Source of the DNA: a virus
IMG/VR virus record: IMGVR_UViG_3300009370_000058
Coordinates: 1 to 43,099 of that record
Direction: 5' to 3' (one strand)
DNA: 43,099 nucleotides
Below the pieces are notes generated by a model. That model saw nothing but the letters and a program-made list of their open reading frames with translations. It ran no database searches and was not told the DNA's origin. A program made the translations under genes and the position numbers. Positions 17,932 through 25,572 of this stretch are shown here, piece after piece (position 1 is the first letter of the stretch; every line of letters starts with the position of its first letter).

Positions 17932-19746
17932 TTAGATAAGTCTGGGCGTAAAAGTCTCTGCGGACTCTAGTTTTACGTCCATCATATCATAATAGCACTT
18001 TACCGCCCAATTTCCAAGTAATAAAGCGGTATAATTATCCCTTCTTGCTCTAGAGGAGGAGGTACTCCTTTTCAGGTGAAGCGGTAGGTCGAAGGTCTGA
18101 GTTCCCCGGGCGGTGCTTTTCACCTCGATGAGGGCGCATTGCTTCTTTGTTTGATGTATTAGATTATCTTGCTCCTCTACTAGATCGAGCACCGTGTCCC
18201 CTGCGGGCAGTTTCAAATGAAGTCGTTGGTTTACTATTCTATTGATGGCATCTTTATGCGCGGATGCTCTAGAAGCAAACCAGATTTGCTTATGATCGAT
18301 ACAGGCCTGTAAATGCTCGTTAGCTTTTCTTATCCAATTACTAGAGAATACCTGCTTGTATACAATAGCCCCGCTTTGCTTGTTATATTGCCTTCTGGCG
18401 AGTTTTAACTCCTTATCATAGTCTTCACCCTCCTTGTCGCTATCGAAGTCTATGAAGGTCATTTTGTCGCCGAATAAGGGTGACTCATTACAGCTATCTA
18501 TAAATTGAAAACCAGCATTATCAATTACCACCATTTCGATGTTAAAGCTCTTATTCACGTAAGAAAAATATTTAATATGGTCTTTCAGGTCTCCGCCCGC
18601 CAGAGCATAGGAGTGAACAAGCGTGCCCTGTTTGGTTTCGTCATTTAATTCAATAACCGAAATAGCAAAAAAGTCAGAACTTGGACTATTAGAAAAACTC
18701 GGGTCAATTCCGATTATATATTTTTTCTCTTTGTCCCCATTAATTTTGGTAGTAGGAGACTCCCCATCTGGAATTGTACATTCATGCATCTTTCTCGCGC
18801 TAAAGTAAGAGTCGCTTCCGTCAGTGAACTCCGCACAATACTCGCGCCTAAATGAAGAATAACTTTGTCCACCCTCTTGGGCTTCCTCAATAATCGTATG
18901 ATCTATCATATGATCAGGTAAAGATTCGTAACCCATCTGAGATATGAAATATTTTGCTGAACCAAGCTCTTCCTCGTAAATTTTTCCCGTCCATTCTTTG
19001 TATGTTTTATATAGGTTTTCGAAAGTATAAGAAGCAGAAGATAAGGCTACCATTTTAGAGTCGTTTGAGAAGACCATTCTGTCCTCTTCTTTCATTGACC
19101 CCTCTTGTATTAATTTGTCCTCTATTTCCCTTATTTCGATTCTTTCTTTCATGTCTTGTGGTGCCACCAGAAAGGGCATTAAAACCGTCTGTATCAAATC
19201 CTCGGGCAAAAGAAGGTACTCGTCGAGGACGAGCACGTTCGCACGGAAACCACGAATTTTTTCTCCGTTGAGTGGGATCGCTGTGATTGTCCCCCCGTTA
19301 ATTTGCCATTCATATTGATCGTTCCGTTTCGATTTTAAACCGAAAGCTTGGCCGAGCAATTCGGCCCCTTTAGATTCGACCATCTTCTCTAGATTATTAA
19401 AAATAAAACGAGCAGTACGAAACGTGGGCCCTGCAACTAATATCTTCGTGCCCGGCTCAAATATGCATTGAAGGAAACAAAAGACCGAAGCAATAAAAGT
19501 CTTACCACAACCACGACCCCATACGCACATTGAGAAGTTTCTATTCATCATACCTTTCAGGGTGATCTCTTGAAAAGGCGCGAGTTTAATGCCGGACAAC
19601 AACTCCACTGTTATCCCTAGATTAGCTCTCAGGAATTTAGCCAAGCTTATTTTAGCCTCCCTATCAGAGAGGCTCCCCTTAAGCTTTAGAATCTCCTCGT
19701 TTACAGAGTCTAAATTTCTCTCATATTTTTCTGGAGCGTGCCACAT
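17932..19746 (-). CDS. terL: Terminase large subunit (ATPase and nuclease)
   Basis: 604 aa. ATPase domain: Walker A WGRGCGKT (residues 76-83), Walker B VLVLDEY with Asp175-Glu176, and an SSAS coupling motif at about 236-239. Nuclease domain: IIGIDPSFS with Asp348, a second acidic strand VVIDNAG (Asp409) and a later acidic residue in LDLVEEQD. This is the motor that pumps DNA through the portal and cuts the concatemer. Its ATG overlaps the stop of the zinc-finger/ERCC4 gene by one base, so the two are translationally coupled. Confidence 0.95.
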   Translation of the reverse strand: MWHAPEKYERNLDSVNEEILKLKGSLSDREAKISLAKFLRANLGITVELLSGIKLAPFQEITLKGMMNRNFSMCVWGRGCGKTFIASVFCFLQCIFEPGTKILVAGPTFRTARFIFNNLEKMVESKGAELLGQAFGLKSKRNDQYEWQINGGTITAIPLNGEKIRGFRANVLVLDEYLLLPEDLIQTVLMPFLVAPQDMKERIEIREIEDKLIQEGSMKEEDRMVFSNDSKMVALSSASYTFENLYKTYKEWTGKIYEEELGSAKYFISQMGYESLPDHMIDHTIIEEAQEGGQSYSSFRREYCAEFTDGSDSYFSARKMHECTIPDGESPTTKINGDKEKKYIIGIDPSFSNSPSSDFFAISVIELNDETKQGTLVHSYALAGGDLKDHIKYFSYVNKSFNIEMVVIDNAGFQFIDSCNESPLFGDKMTFIDFDSDKEGEDYDKELKLARRQYNKQSGAIVYKQVFSSNWIRKANEHLQACIDHKQIWFASRASAHKDAINRIVNQRLHLKLPAGDTVLDLVEEQDNLIHQTKKQCALIEVKSTARGTQTFDLPLHLKRSTSSSRARRDNYTALLLGNWAVKCYYDMMDVKLESAETFTPRLI

Positions 19747-20693
19747 TAAAATTTTCCTAAATCATAAAGCAATTGCAAATCAGCCCTCTTGTGGGCGCAT
19801 CCTGTTGTAAAAATTTTATCTATGATTCTCGTAGCCTCTTTCCTACCTTCTACAAACAAAAACTGAACAAAAGGATAGGCCTGAGAAAGAGCCCTAACTC
19901 TGTGAAAAATATAATCAGGAGTAACCCTGACTTTCGAGTAGACTCTGTTTCTTGTTCCAGCTTTCATCAGTTTATTAAAATACAATGCATTGGAAAATTT
20001 AGACTCAACTAAGATAACCATATTTCCATTTTCCTCACCGCATCTCTCGATCTCTCTTATAAACCTTTCGTACCCACCGCTTAAGGTTCCTATGAAATCC
20101 GGCAAAGATTTTCTTTCTATATTGCAATTACAGGTTGCCTCACTATCGCTAAAAGCGTAATCCCCAAAGTCTAATTTTTTAATTTCTACGGGCCTCTTAA
20201 ACCTCAGGGGCTTCTGCTCTCTAGTATCTATGTATATCTTATAATTGTCGTCATATTCGGTGCCAGAAATAATTTCGCTTATATTACAATACTTATTCTT
20301 AAACCCTAGATTCTCGCAAAGCTCATAGTAATTAGAAAACAATTGATTATAGTGTTGAATCGGTGGGCTCATTATGGAGCGTAGCTCTACCTGACAGGGG
20401 GTATATACTAATTGTTTCTTTTGCTTCCTATTCTTGAGAAGCCTAATGCAATATTCTTTAGCCTCCTTTTCTGGAGCTTTATCTAGCCATGATTTTAAAT
20501 TTCTTTTATTATTGAAATCAGCGCTTAAATAGTGCTCTTTATTTTTAAATTTTATTATTTTTCCGTCGTGCTTGTCTGTCCTAGGGAGATAGGTCTGGTA
20601 ATACTCTGCCATTCGGAGTTTGTGAGCTTTTAAGTGGGCGTGTAAACTCCTATCGCTGTCGAATTCTTTCTCACATATAACACACCTAACCAT
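19746..20693 (-). CDS. C2H2 zinc finger + ERCC4-type nuclease fusion
   Basis: 315 aa. N-terminus: C4-x2-C7-x12-H20-x3-H24, a complete C2H2 finger (CVICEKEFDSDRSLHAHLKAH). C-terminal half: ERCC4/XPF nuclease signature IYIDTREQKPL (Asp155), DFGDYAF (176-178) and IERKSLPD (Glu192-Arg193-Lys194, Asp198), the ERKx3D active site of structure-specific endonucleases. The middle is lysine-rich. The gene lies immediately upstream of and overlaps terL, and overlaps the upstream gene by 8 bases, so it is made with the packaging proteins. Removal of branches from replicated DNA before or during packaging is a reasonable inference, comparable in purpose to T4 gp49; a site-specific role through the finger is the alternative. 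Confidence 0.85.
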   Translation of the reverse strand: MVRCVICEKEFDSDRSLHAHLKAHKLRMAEYYQTYLPRTDKHDGKIIKFKNKEHYLSADFNNKRNLKSWLDKAPEKEAKEYCIRLLKNRKQKKQLVYTPCQVELRSIMSPPIQHYNQLFSNYYELCENLGFKNKYCNISEIISGTEYDDNYKIYIDTREQKPLRFKRPVEIKKLDFGDYAFSDSEATCNCNIERKSLPDFIGTLSGGYERFIREIERCGEENGNMVILVESKFSNALYFNKLMKAGTRNRVYSKVRVTPDYIFHRVRALSQAYPFVQFLFVEGRKEATRIIDKIFTTGCAHKRADLQLLYDLGKF

Positions 20694-21777
20694 CAGATAC
20701 TTCTCCCTCGGTAATGCCCATTATTCTAGCTTTAACTTCATCTATAGTGGAAAGTTTTTCGATTTCATCTTTAACGGTTTTCTTTCTCAGTTCCGCGAGC
20801 TTGACCAATTTTTTTCTATTGTCTTCCTCCTTCCACAGTTGAACTAGATTGAGAATGCTGGCATTTTCTTTGATTTGTTTCTTGAGCCTATCGCTTCTTT
20901 TTTCTTTAAGGCTTTCTAAAAGCTTCTGCTGTCTATTTACGCATTGGTTATATTCCGTTTGCGCTGTATTGATTGCATCAACCAAAGACATAGATATACG
21001 TCTACCCTCTGTATCTTCAGCTACTCCGTCTAGCAAGCCCGAAAGCCTACTAACTCTTGTTTGAATCGATGAAGCGATAACGACTTCTTGAGACAACACT
21101 ATATATTGATCTACCTCTTCTTGGGTTAAGTCTGGTTTATCGCAGGTATATCTTACGAAACTCGACTCAAACAACTCCCGATTTCCCTCGTGGTCGTAAG
21201 TATTTATCTGATGCAAAAATCTATAAGTATGAAGATACCTAATTAATGCAGAAACACTACTTTTGTCTTTCGAAGTTATTTTGTTTTTATCTATACCGTC
21301 CAAGACGTACTTATTAACTTTGAGAATTGCGGCGTGTTGAGTCTTGGGCGGGACGTATTCTTCCACAATCTCTCTACCCTCGGGGGTTTCGAAAGGTGTG
21401 ATGTTTTCTAGCGTGCCTATGTAATCTATAACAGTTCTAGTCTCTTGGCTTAAGGGCATTAATTCTGGGTTAGCAAAAATAACCCTAGCAATTTCATTTG
21501 CCGTCATGAGGGCAGCGTTATTCCTGATAAACTCTTCGTGCTCGCTTGTAAGCTCTATTTTGCTTTTGTGTTGGTATTCGTGAGCAGCCCTAGCTTTAAG
21601 TTTTCTAGTAGCCAAAAATTCTTTCACCGTTCTTCCCTGCTTACTTCTTCCGTCGAATTCTGAATCAGGGTAAGCGACCCTAATCAATTCCAACAAAGAA
21701 GGTGGGTTGTCTGGCCTACTATTCCACTCTTCAAGAATTTTTTCCTTTTGCTCATCTGTTAGCTTTATATCATTCAT
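20686..21777 (-). CDS. Hypothetical packaging-cluster protein, 363 aa (possible small-terminase role)
   Basis: The first 140 residues contain two helix-turn-helix-like repeats (LTDEQKEKILEEWNSRPDNP ... SLLELIRVAYPD, and LTSEHEEFIRNNAALMTANE ... IARVIFANPEL). The C-terminal half is helical and coiled-coil-like (NTAQTEYNQCVNRQQKLLES, KEEDNRKKLVKLAELRKKTV). Position two genes upstream of terL, with overlapping ends on both sides, fits a DNA-recognition partner of the terminase, but length and sequence are not diagnostic and I do not recognise the family. Confidence 0.7.
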   Translation of the reverse strand: MNDIKLTDEQKEKILEEWNSRPDNPPSLLELIRVAYPDSEFDGRSKQGRTVKEFLATRKLKARAAHEYQHKSKIELTSEHEEFIRNNAALMTANEIARVIFANPELMPLSQETRTVIDYIGTLENITPFETPEGREIVEEYVPPKTQHAAILKVNKYVLDGIDKNKITSKDKSSVSALIRYLHTYRFLHQINTYDHEGNRELFESSFVRYTCDKPDLTQEEVDQYIVLSQEVVIASSIQTRVSRLSGLLDGVAEDTEGRRISMSLVDAINTAQTEYNQCVNRQQKLLESLKEKRSDRLKKQIKENASILNLVQLWKEEDNRKKLVKLAELRKKTVKDEIEKLSTIDEVKARIMGITEGEVSDG

Positions 21778-22462
21778 GAAAGATATCTACGTCACCTTTT
21801 TCAAGAAGTTTTTTAACTTTATTAATAATACTTTTCTTTATATTCTTGATCTGTTTATATCCCGGGCTTCGATTTTTTTCGCTTGTTTTATATCCCATTT
21901 TTTTAGCTACAGCTTCTTCATCTAAATTTTCAACATAAAGATACTTATACACCGTAAGCTCTACGGGCTTTAAAATTTTTGCCACAGCCTTATGTAGTTT
22001 TTTTGCGGCGTGCTCTATGTCTAAATAGTCATTAGGTTGGTTATGTACTTCTTGAGTATGGTTCTCTAAGGGTAAAGGTAATTTAGCGTCATGAGCATTT
22101 TTTTTATTTAAAAACCAATGCTTATATAAGGGACAACTATTATCCTGCTTTCCGTAGATAGAGCACAGATTGATTCCTTCCGCCGCCGCACACTTTAAAC
22201 AAGGTCTGGCAAAATTACCATAATTGTTTCTTATCAAATTTTTGATCTGATTAGATATTATCCTATTAACCCAAGGGCCAAGAGGTTTGCTTTGGTCGTA
22301 CATATCCCACTTCTTATGGATATGTATACGTAATATTTGAGAAACATCTTGAAAATCCATCCAACTTAAAGCTGTCAAATTCCATTTGTTTCTCCTTTTT
22401 GCTATCTCTGTGTTTATCTGGTCTATGCAATCTTCAAATTTTAATTTCTTTTTTCTTGGCAT
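21770..22462 (-). CDS. Phage sigma factor with a four-cysteine insert, 230 aa
   Basis: A sigma-70 region-2-like helix pair is visible (LGPWVNRIISNQIKNLIRNN, residues 61-80). It runs straight into a four-Cys insert, Cys88-x2-Cys91-x8-Cys100-x9-Cys110, likely a zinc site. The C-terminus has a region-4-like helix-turn-helix (KPVELTVYKYLYVENLDEEA, VAKKMGY, then YKQIKNIKKSIINKVKKLL). Phages use such factors to redirect host RNA polymerase to late genes. It sits at the upstream end of the packaging operon, overlapping the next gene by 8 bases. The insert between regions 2 and 4 is unusual for ECF-type factors. Confidence 0.75.
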   Translation of the reverse strand: MPRKKKLKFEDCIDQINTEIAKRRNKWNLTALSWMDFQDVSQILRIHIHKKWDMYDQSKPLGPWVNRIISNQIKNLIRNNYGNFARPCLKCAAAEGINLCSIYGKQDNSCPLYKHWFLNKKNAHDAKLPLPLENHTQEVHNQPNDYLDIEHAAKKLHKAVAKILKPVELTVYKYLYVENLDEEAVAKKMGYKTSEKNRSPGYKQIKNIKKSIINKVKKLLEKGDVDIFHE

Positions 22463-22470
22463 TATCTAAA

Positions 22471-22917
22471 CTAAGTTTTAGACTTACCGTTGTTTCTGTT
22501 TCTTTGATTCTTCTTCTTTTTGGGTCGTTCGGGTTTATTTATCGTACCTGCTTCCTTTTTAAACTGTTTTACGAATTCTTCTTCCGAGGCTATCGATAAG
22601 GGGTCGGCTTCCCTATTTAATTCTCCTACGTTCTGACCTGAGTGTGCGCCTAAGGCTTCTCCGAATTTAACACCCCTCTCTTGGAAGGTGTCAATTTCTA
22701 CTTCTAAACTTTCTAAATTATCCATAACGAACTCTGCGTCCTCCTCTAAATCGTCTTCTTCGTATTCATCAGGCTCCGGCAAAGACTTCTTGACAGGCTT
22801 CTTTCGCGCTCGCGTCGCAATCGCACTACCAAAAGGAGTCCCACAGCCGGAACAAAATTTTGGCTTTTCAGACGTATATACCGTCGGACCCCCACATTTT
22901 GTACAATAAAGTTTCAT
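22471..22917 (-). CDS. Zinc-ribbon protein, 148 aa
   Basis: Residues 1-30 contain C5-x2-C8 and a second CxxC (YCTKCGGPTVY, KFCSGCGTPFG), a short zinc ribbon. The middle (about 45-75) is very acidic and the C-terminus is Lys/Arg/Asn-rich and probably disordered. It is the first gene of the long minus-strand late operon, just before the sigma factor, and could be a transcription or nucleic-acid-binding accessory. A TATAAT box ends 7 nt before its ATG. Confidence 0.75.
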   Translation of the reverse strand: MKLYCTKCGGPTVYTSEKPKFCSGCGTPFGSAIATRARKKPVKKSLPEPDEYEEDDLEEDAEFVMDNLESLEVEIDTFQERGVKFGEALGAHSGQNVGELNREADPLSIASEEEFVKQFKKEAGTINKPERPKKKKNQRNRNNGKSKT

Positions 22918-22924
22918 ACTTAGA

Positions 22925-22930
22925 ATTATA
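22925..22930 (-). promoter_or_regulatory. -10 element TATAAT for the late operon start
   Basis: TATAAT on the minus strand, 7 nt before the ATG at 22917. No good -35 at 17 bp; TTGTAG lies about 20 bp upstream. The 22918-22996 gap also has to hold the promoter of the divergent plus-strand gene; it is AT-rich throughout. Confidence 0.5.
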
Positions 22931-22996
22931 CAGTAAAAAAACCAAAAATCTACAAAATTTTATGGAAAACAACCGACTATAGATGTAATTATATAT

Positions 22997-23368
22997 ATGC
23001 CAAAGAAAGCTAGCTCGAAAAAGACCACAAAAAAAAAGGCTGGCAAAACTAGATATTTTACCTTTTCGAATGCAGAGGGGGTTCAGTATGAGGTGCTTTT
23101 TAGAAAACCAGATAAAAAGCATTTTGGTGACGCAGACGGGTTCTGCACAGACCCTTCGGAGGAAAAACCCAAAATTCATATAAATCCATATTTAACGAAG
23201 AGAAATGAATTAAATACTATTATTCATGAATTTGCTCACGCCTTCTTTTGGGAGGCAACAGAAAATCAAGTAAATAAATTTGGCAATGCTGTAAGTAAAT
23301 TTCTTTATACAGAATGCGGTTGGAGAAAGACGGAGTCTAAAAGAAAAACTCTTTACAGGGGTAAATGA
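22997..23368 (+). CDS. Small zinc metalloprotease-like protein (HExxH), 123 aa
   Basis: After a Lys-rich N-terminus, the motif TIIHEFAHAFFW gives His77-Glu78-x2-His81, the zincin active site, in a helix following a strand (KIHINPYL). A third ligand is not certain. Size and arrangement (strand, then HExxH helix, then a short C-terminus) resemble SprT-like or other minimal metallopeptidases. It starts the only plus-strand gene group and is divergent from the late operon. Substrate unknown. Confidence 0.75.
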   Translation: MPKKASSKKTTKKKAGKTRYFTFSNAEGVQYEVLFRKPDKKHFGDADGFCTDPSEEKPKIHINPYLTKRNELNTIIHEFAHAFFWEATENQVNKFGNAVSKFLYTECGWRKTESKRKTLYRGK

Positions 23369-23398
23369 GTGTAATTTCGCATAAGGAGGAAGGGCCTT

Positions 23399-23587
23399 AT
23401 GAAAATTTCAAATACAAAGCAGGCAATGGATTTACTTCATAGCATAGGAGCAAATAGCGTCGGTCTTTGTTATCACAAAGATTCTTCAATTTCAGATCAA
23501 GCTCAAAAAATTAATAAAGACGCTTATGATGTTTACAAATTTCTAATGGAAAAAGAAAGCTTGAAAGATGACCCAAGAAGAAGCTGA
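23399..23587 (+). CDS. Hypothetical protein, 62 aa
   Basis: A strong AAGGAGG site lies 10-16 nt upstream of the ATG. The protein is soluble, mixed-charge and helical (NTKQAMDLLHSIGANSVGL). No domain recognised. Its end overlaps the next short ORF by 20 bases. Confidence 0.7.
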   Translation: MKISNTKQAMDLLHSIGANSVGLCYHKDSSISDQAQKINKDAYDVYKFLMEKESLKDDPRRS

Positions 23588-23681
23588 AAAACAAGATATT
23601 GAATACTGGTGCTTAGAGCAAGATGGTTGGGAGAGATATTTAGATTGGTGCAGGGAACAAGAGAACGGCACTCATGAATGA
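23568..23681 (+). CDS. Hypothetical acidic peptide, 37 aa
   Basis: An ORF bridging two genes: it overlaps the end of the 62-aa gene and its stop lies 8 bases inside the start of the fucosyltransferase-like gene. It is rich in Glu, Gln and Trp (EYWCLEQDGWERYLDW). The tight overlaps suggest it is a real coupled cistron. Confidence 0.55.
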   Translation: MTQEEAEKQDIEYWCLEQDGWERYLDWCREQENGTHE

Positions 23682-24492
23682 AGGCTCTGCAGTCCCCCCT
23701 TGGTCGCGAGACGAGAACAGGCCCAAGGGCTATAGATTGGGCGATATAATTCGCTTCCAGAATATAAGGGCATGCCCTGAATACGGCGGTGTATTTCTCT
23801 GCAAAACTTGGCCAGACTCGATCGCCTGCAAGTATTTAAAAAAAGAAGGGGAACTTTCTGAATCAGGTTGGTTGGAAGGGCCAGCCATTCCTCCCAAAAA
23901 TGGAATAAACTTCGAAAGTTTAACTGAAATAATAAACGAATTTCCAGAGATTTCAAAACCAAAAGATGACGAGCTAGTTATCCACCTTAGGATAGGTGAT
24001 ATCATCGATAACTCTGATGTGTCTGCGAAACAAATTCTCAGTGGGGTTCACTGGAATGAATCATGTCGCGGCCGGATAGATACGCAGCGCTACCCCTCGA
24101 AAACGATGACTCTTTTTTTTTACGAGAGCCTGCCTTTGGAAAAATTAAACATATCTAAAATAATTTTGATGACGGGGAGCTCTGAACATATCTACAAGGC
24201 TGAGCGCGAAAAGATAGAGGAACTTAAAGAATGCGGCAAAAACTCGGAGAGTGAGGAGTATGTAAGTATTGTAAAAAGCTTTTTTGAAGCATCTGGGTAC
24301 AATATTGATATCAGGTCTGGATTTAGCCCGGACGAAGATTTCGTTTTTGCTTGCAGGGCTAAAATGTTTCTTCCAAGCGACAGCGGCTTTGCTCTTGTCG
24401 TTGAAGGACTCAGGGAATATTGGGGTTATAAATTTTATAAAACACCCATCGCAGCAGGACAATCCTTGAAAGGGATATCTGTAAAGAGGTAA
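23674..24492 (+). CDS. Fucosyltransferase-like protein, 272 aa
   Basis: The motif ELVIHLRIGDI (residues 100-110) resembles the HxRxGD GDP-sugar-binding block of fucosyltransferases of the GT11/O-FucT type, and a later block (FACRAKMFLPSDSGFALVVE, about 225-244) matches their second conserved region (a D-S-[SG]-F element). Asp109 would be the GD of the motif. No membrane segment or signal. It is the last gene of the plus-strand island and ends 3 bp from the convergent minus-strand Cys-rich gene. Acceptor unknown. Confidence 0.65.
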   Translation: MNEGSAVPPWSRDENRPKGYRLGDIIRFQNIRACPEYGGVFLCKTWPDSIACKYLKKEGELSESGWLEGPAIPPKNGINFESLTEIINEFPEISKPKDDELVIHLRIGDIIDNSDVSAKQILSGVHWNESCRGRIDTQRYPSKTMTLFFYESLPLEKLNISKIILMTGSSEHIYKAEREKIEELKECGKNSESEEYVSIVKSFFEASGYNIDIRSGFSPDEDFVFACRAKMFLPSDSGFALVVEGLREYWGYKFYKTPIAAGQSLKGISVKR

Positions 24493-24494
24493 CC

Positions 24495-24698
24495 CTATTT
24501 CTTTTTACCACATTTGCAGACACAATCAGGATCCCCACAATCGCTGGGGATATCTGACTTTTTGTGGATATCATTAGAGCAGGACTCCATATTACATAGG
24601 CCGACGTTGCACCACCAATTACGAATTTTTTTCCATAACCACCCGTGCTCGGGATCTTTCTTCCGAAACTTGCCTAGCCCTGAACTCCAAGTACCCAT
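24495..24698 (-). CDS. Small Cys-rich protein, 67 aa
   Basis: Seven cysteines (30, 35, 40, 54, 59, 61, 63), ending in CGDPDCVCKCGKKK. The N-terminal 30 residues are basic and Trp-rich. It is the last of three consecutive small genes that share a C-terminal C-x-C cluster. No Shine-Dalgarno of note. A metal-binding role is inferred from the cysteine spacing only. Confidence 0.65.
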   Translation of the reverse strand: MGTWSSGLGKFRKKDPEHGWLWKKIRNWWCNVGLCNMESCSNDIHKKSDIPSDCGDPDCVCKCGKKK

Positions 24699-24703
24699 GA
24701 CGA

Positions 24704-24853
24704 TTATTTATTGCACATGCAATTGCAATCGGCTACGGGGCATTTGTCGGATGAACAGCAATCTGCGCCACAGACACAGTCACAACATCCGGAATTTCCC
24801 CAGTTACAACCGATTACAAATAGTGCACTACAAAGTATAATAAATTTTTTCAT
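24704..24853 (-). CDS. Cys-rich lipoprotein, 49 aa (metallothionein-like composition)
   Basis: The start at ATG 24853 gives MKKFIILCSALFVIGC, a lipoprotein signal with lipobox VIGC (Cys16). The mature 33 residues after Cys16 contain 10 cysteines in CC, CxC and CxxxC spacings (CCDCVCGADCC, DCNCMC), without other structure. Such composition is typical of metal-thiolate clusters, here anchored to a membrane. The alternative upstream start would destroy the signal peptide. Confidence 0.7.
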   Translation of the reverse strand: MKKFIILCSALFVIGCNWGNSGCCDCVCGADCCSSDKCPVADCNCMCNK

Positions 24854-24870
24854 ACGATATACCTTACACC

Positions 24871-25110
24871 CTAAGAACCACAAATACAAGGTAAACATTT
24901 ACAGTGAGGGCATTTTCCATCCTTTAAGTCTGAGAATTCGTTCATTTCTATTTCTGGTAAAGCGGGCCCATGATCACTATATAAGGGGACACGCGCCTCG
25001 TGGAGCGAGCAAATATTCTTGCGATCTATCTTGTTGAGTTCTTGGTCCCAAATACTGTCGTCATCACGACCATCAATATCTGCTTGGATTCGTTCGATAT
25101 GTTTTTTCAT
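24871..25110 (-). CDS. Small acidic protein with a Cys-rich tail, 79 aa
   Basis: The start is set at ATG 25110 because AAGGAG lies 6-8 nt upstream; an ATG six codons earlier would include that site. The body is acidic and helical; the tail KCPHCKCLPCICGS has cysteines 67, 70, 72, 75 and 77. The tail resembles the ends of the two genes that follow, so the three may have a related metal- or redox-linked role. Confidence 0.7.
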   Translation of the reverse strand: MKKHIERIQADIDGRDDDSIWDQELNKIDRKNICSLHEARVPLYSDHGPALPEIEMNEFSDLKDGKCPHCKCLPCICGS

Positions 25111-25147
25111 TAACCACTCCTTTTCCATACTTCTTTATACACATCTT

Positions 25148-25561
25148 TTATATCTCCTCTATTCTTTTTGATTTATCATCAATAACTAAATCACAAGCAG
25201 GTTTAATATATTTACCTTTCGAACCCGTAGAAAGATCGTGGAATTTACATCCCCACGATTCTAATTGTTTCCAAGTAAAATCGTAGTAACATCTCCCAGC
25301 CTTAATGGATTTGTCAGAACCTCCACGAGCAGTCCAATAAATAACCTCCCAGCCTTCATCATATAGCTTGTTAATCTTAGCTATATTATCTAGATGGGGC
25401 TCGGCTAAGTCATATGTTCTTTTACCGCTATAGAAGCAAACTGTTTCGTCAATATCTACTAATACAGTTTTTTGCTCTTCTTCCGAGGCAAACCTCTTTG
25501 ATTCGTGAAAATTTGTGTCGTCCATCAATTCATTATACAAACTAGCTTCATGTCTGTACAT
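25148..25561 (-). CDS. HAD-family phosphatase, 137 aa
   Basis: Motif I VLVDIDETV with Asp36 and Asp38, motif II YWTARG with Thr77, Lys120, and motif IV DLVIDD with Asp128-Asp129 give a complete HAD active site. No cap domain fits in this length. Similar to the phosphatase half of polynucleotide kinase/phosphatase proteins and to small capsule-biosynthesis HADs. The substrate could be a nucleic-acid 3' phosphate or a sugar phosphate; the neighbourhood does not decide. Confidence 0.82.
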   Translation of the reverse strand: MYRHEASLYNELMDDTNFHESKRFASEEEQKTVLVDIDETVCFYSGKRTYDLAEPHLDNIAKINKLYDEGWEVIYWTARGGSDKSIKAGRCYYDFTWKQLESWGCKFHDLSTGSKGKYIKPACDLVIDDKSKRIEEI

Positions 25562-25572
25562 ATTTTTTTTTT

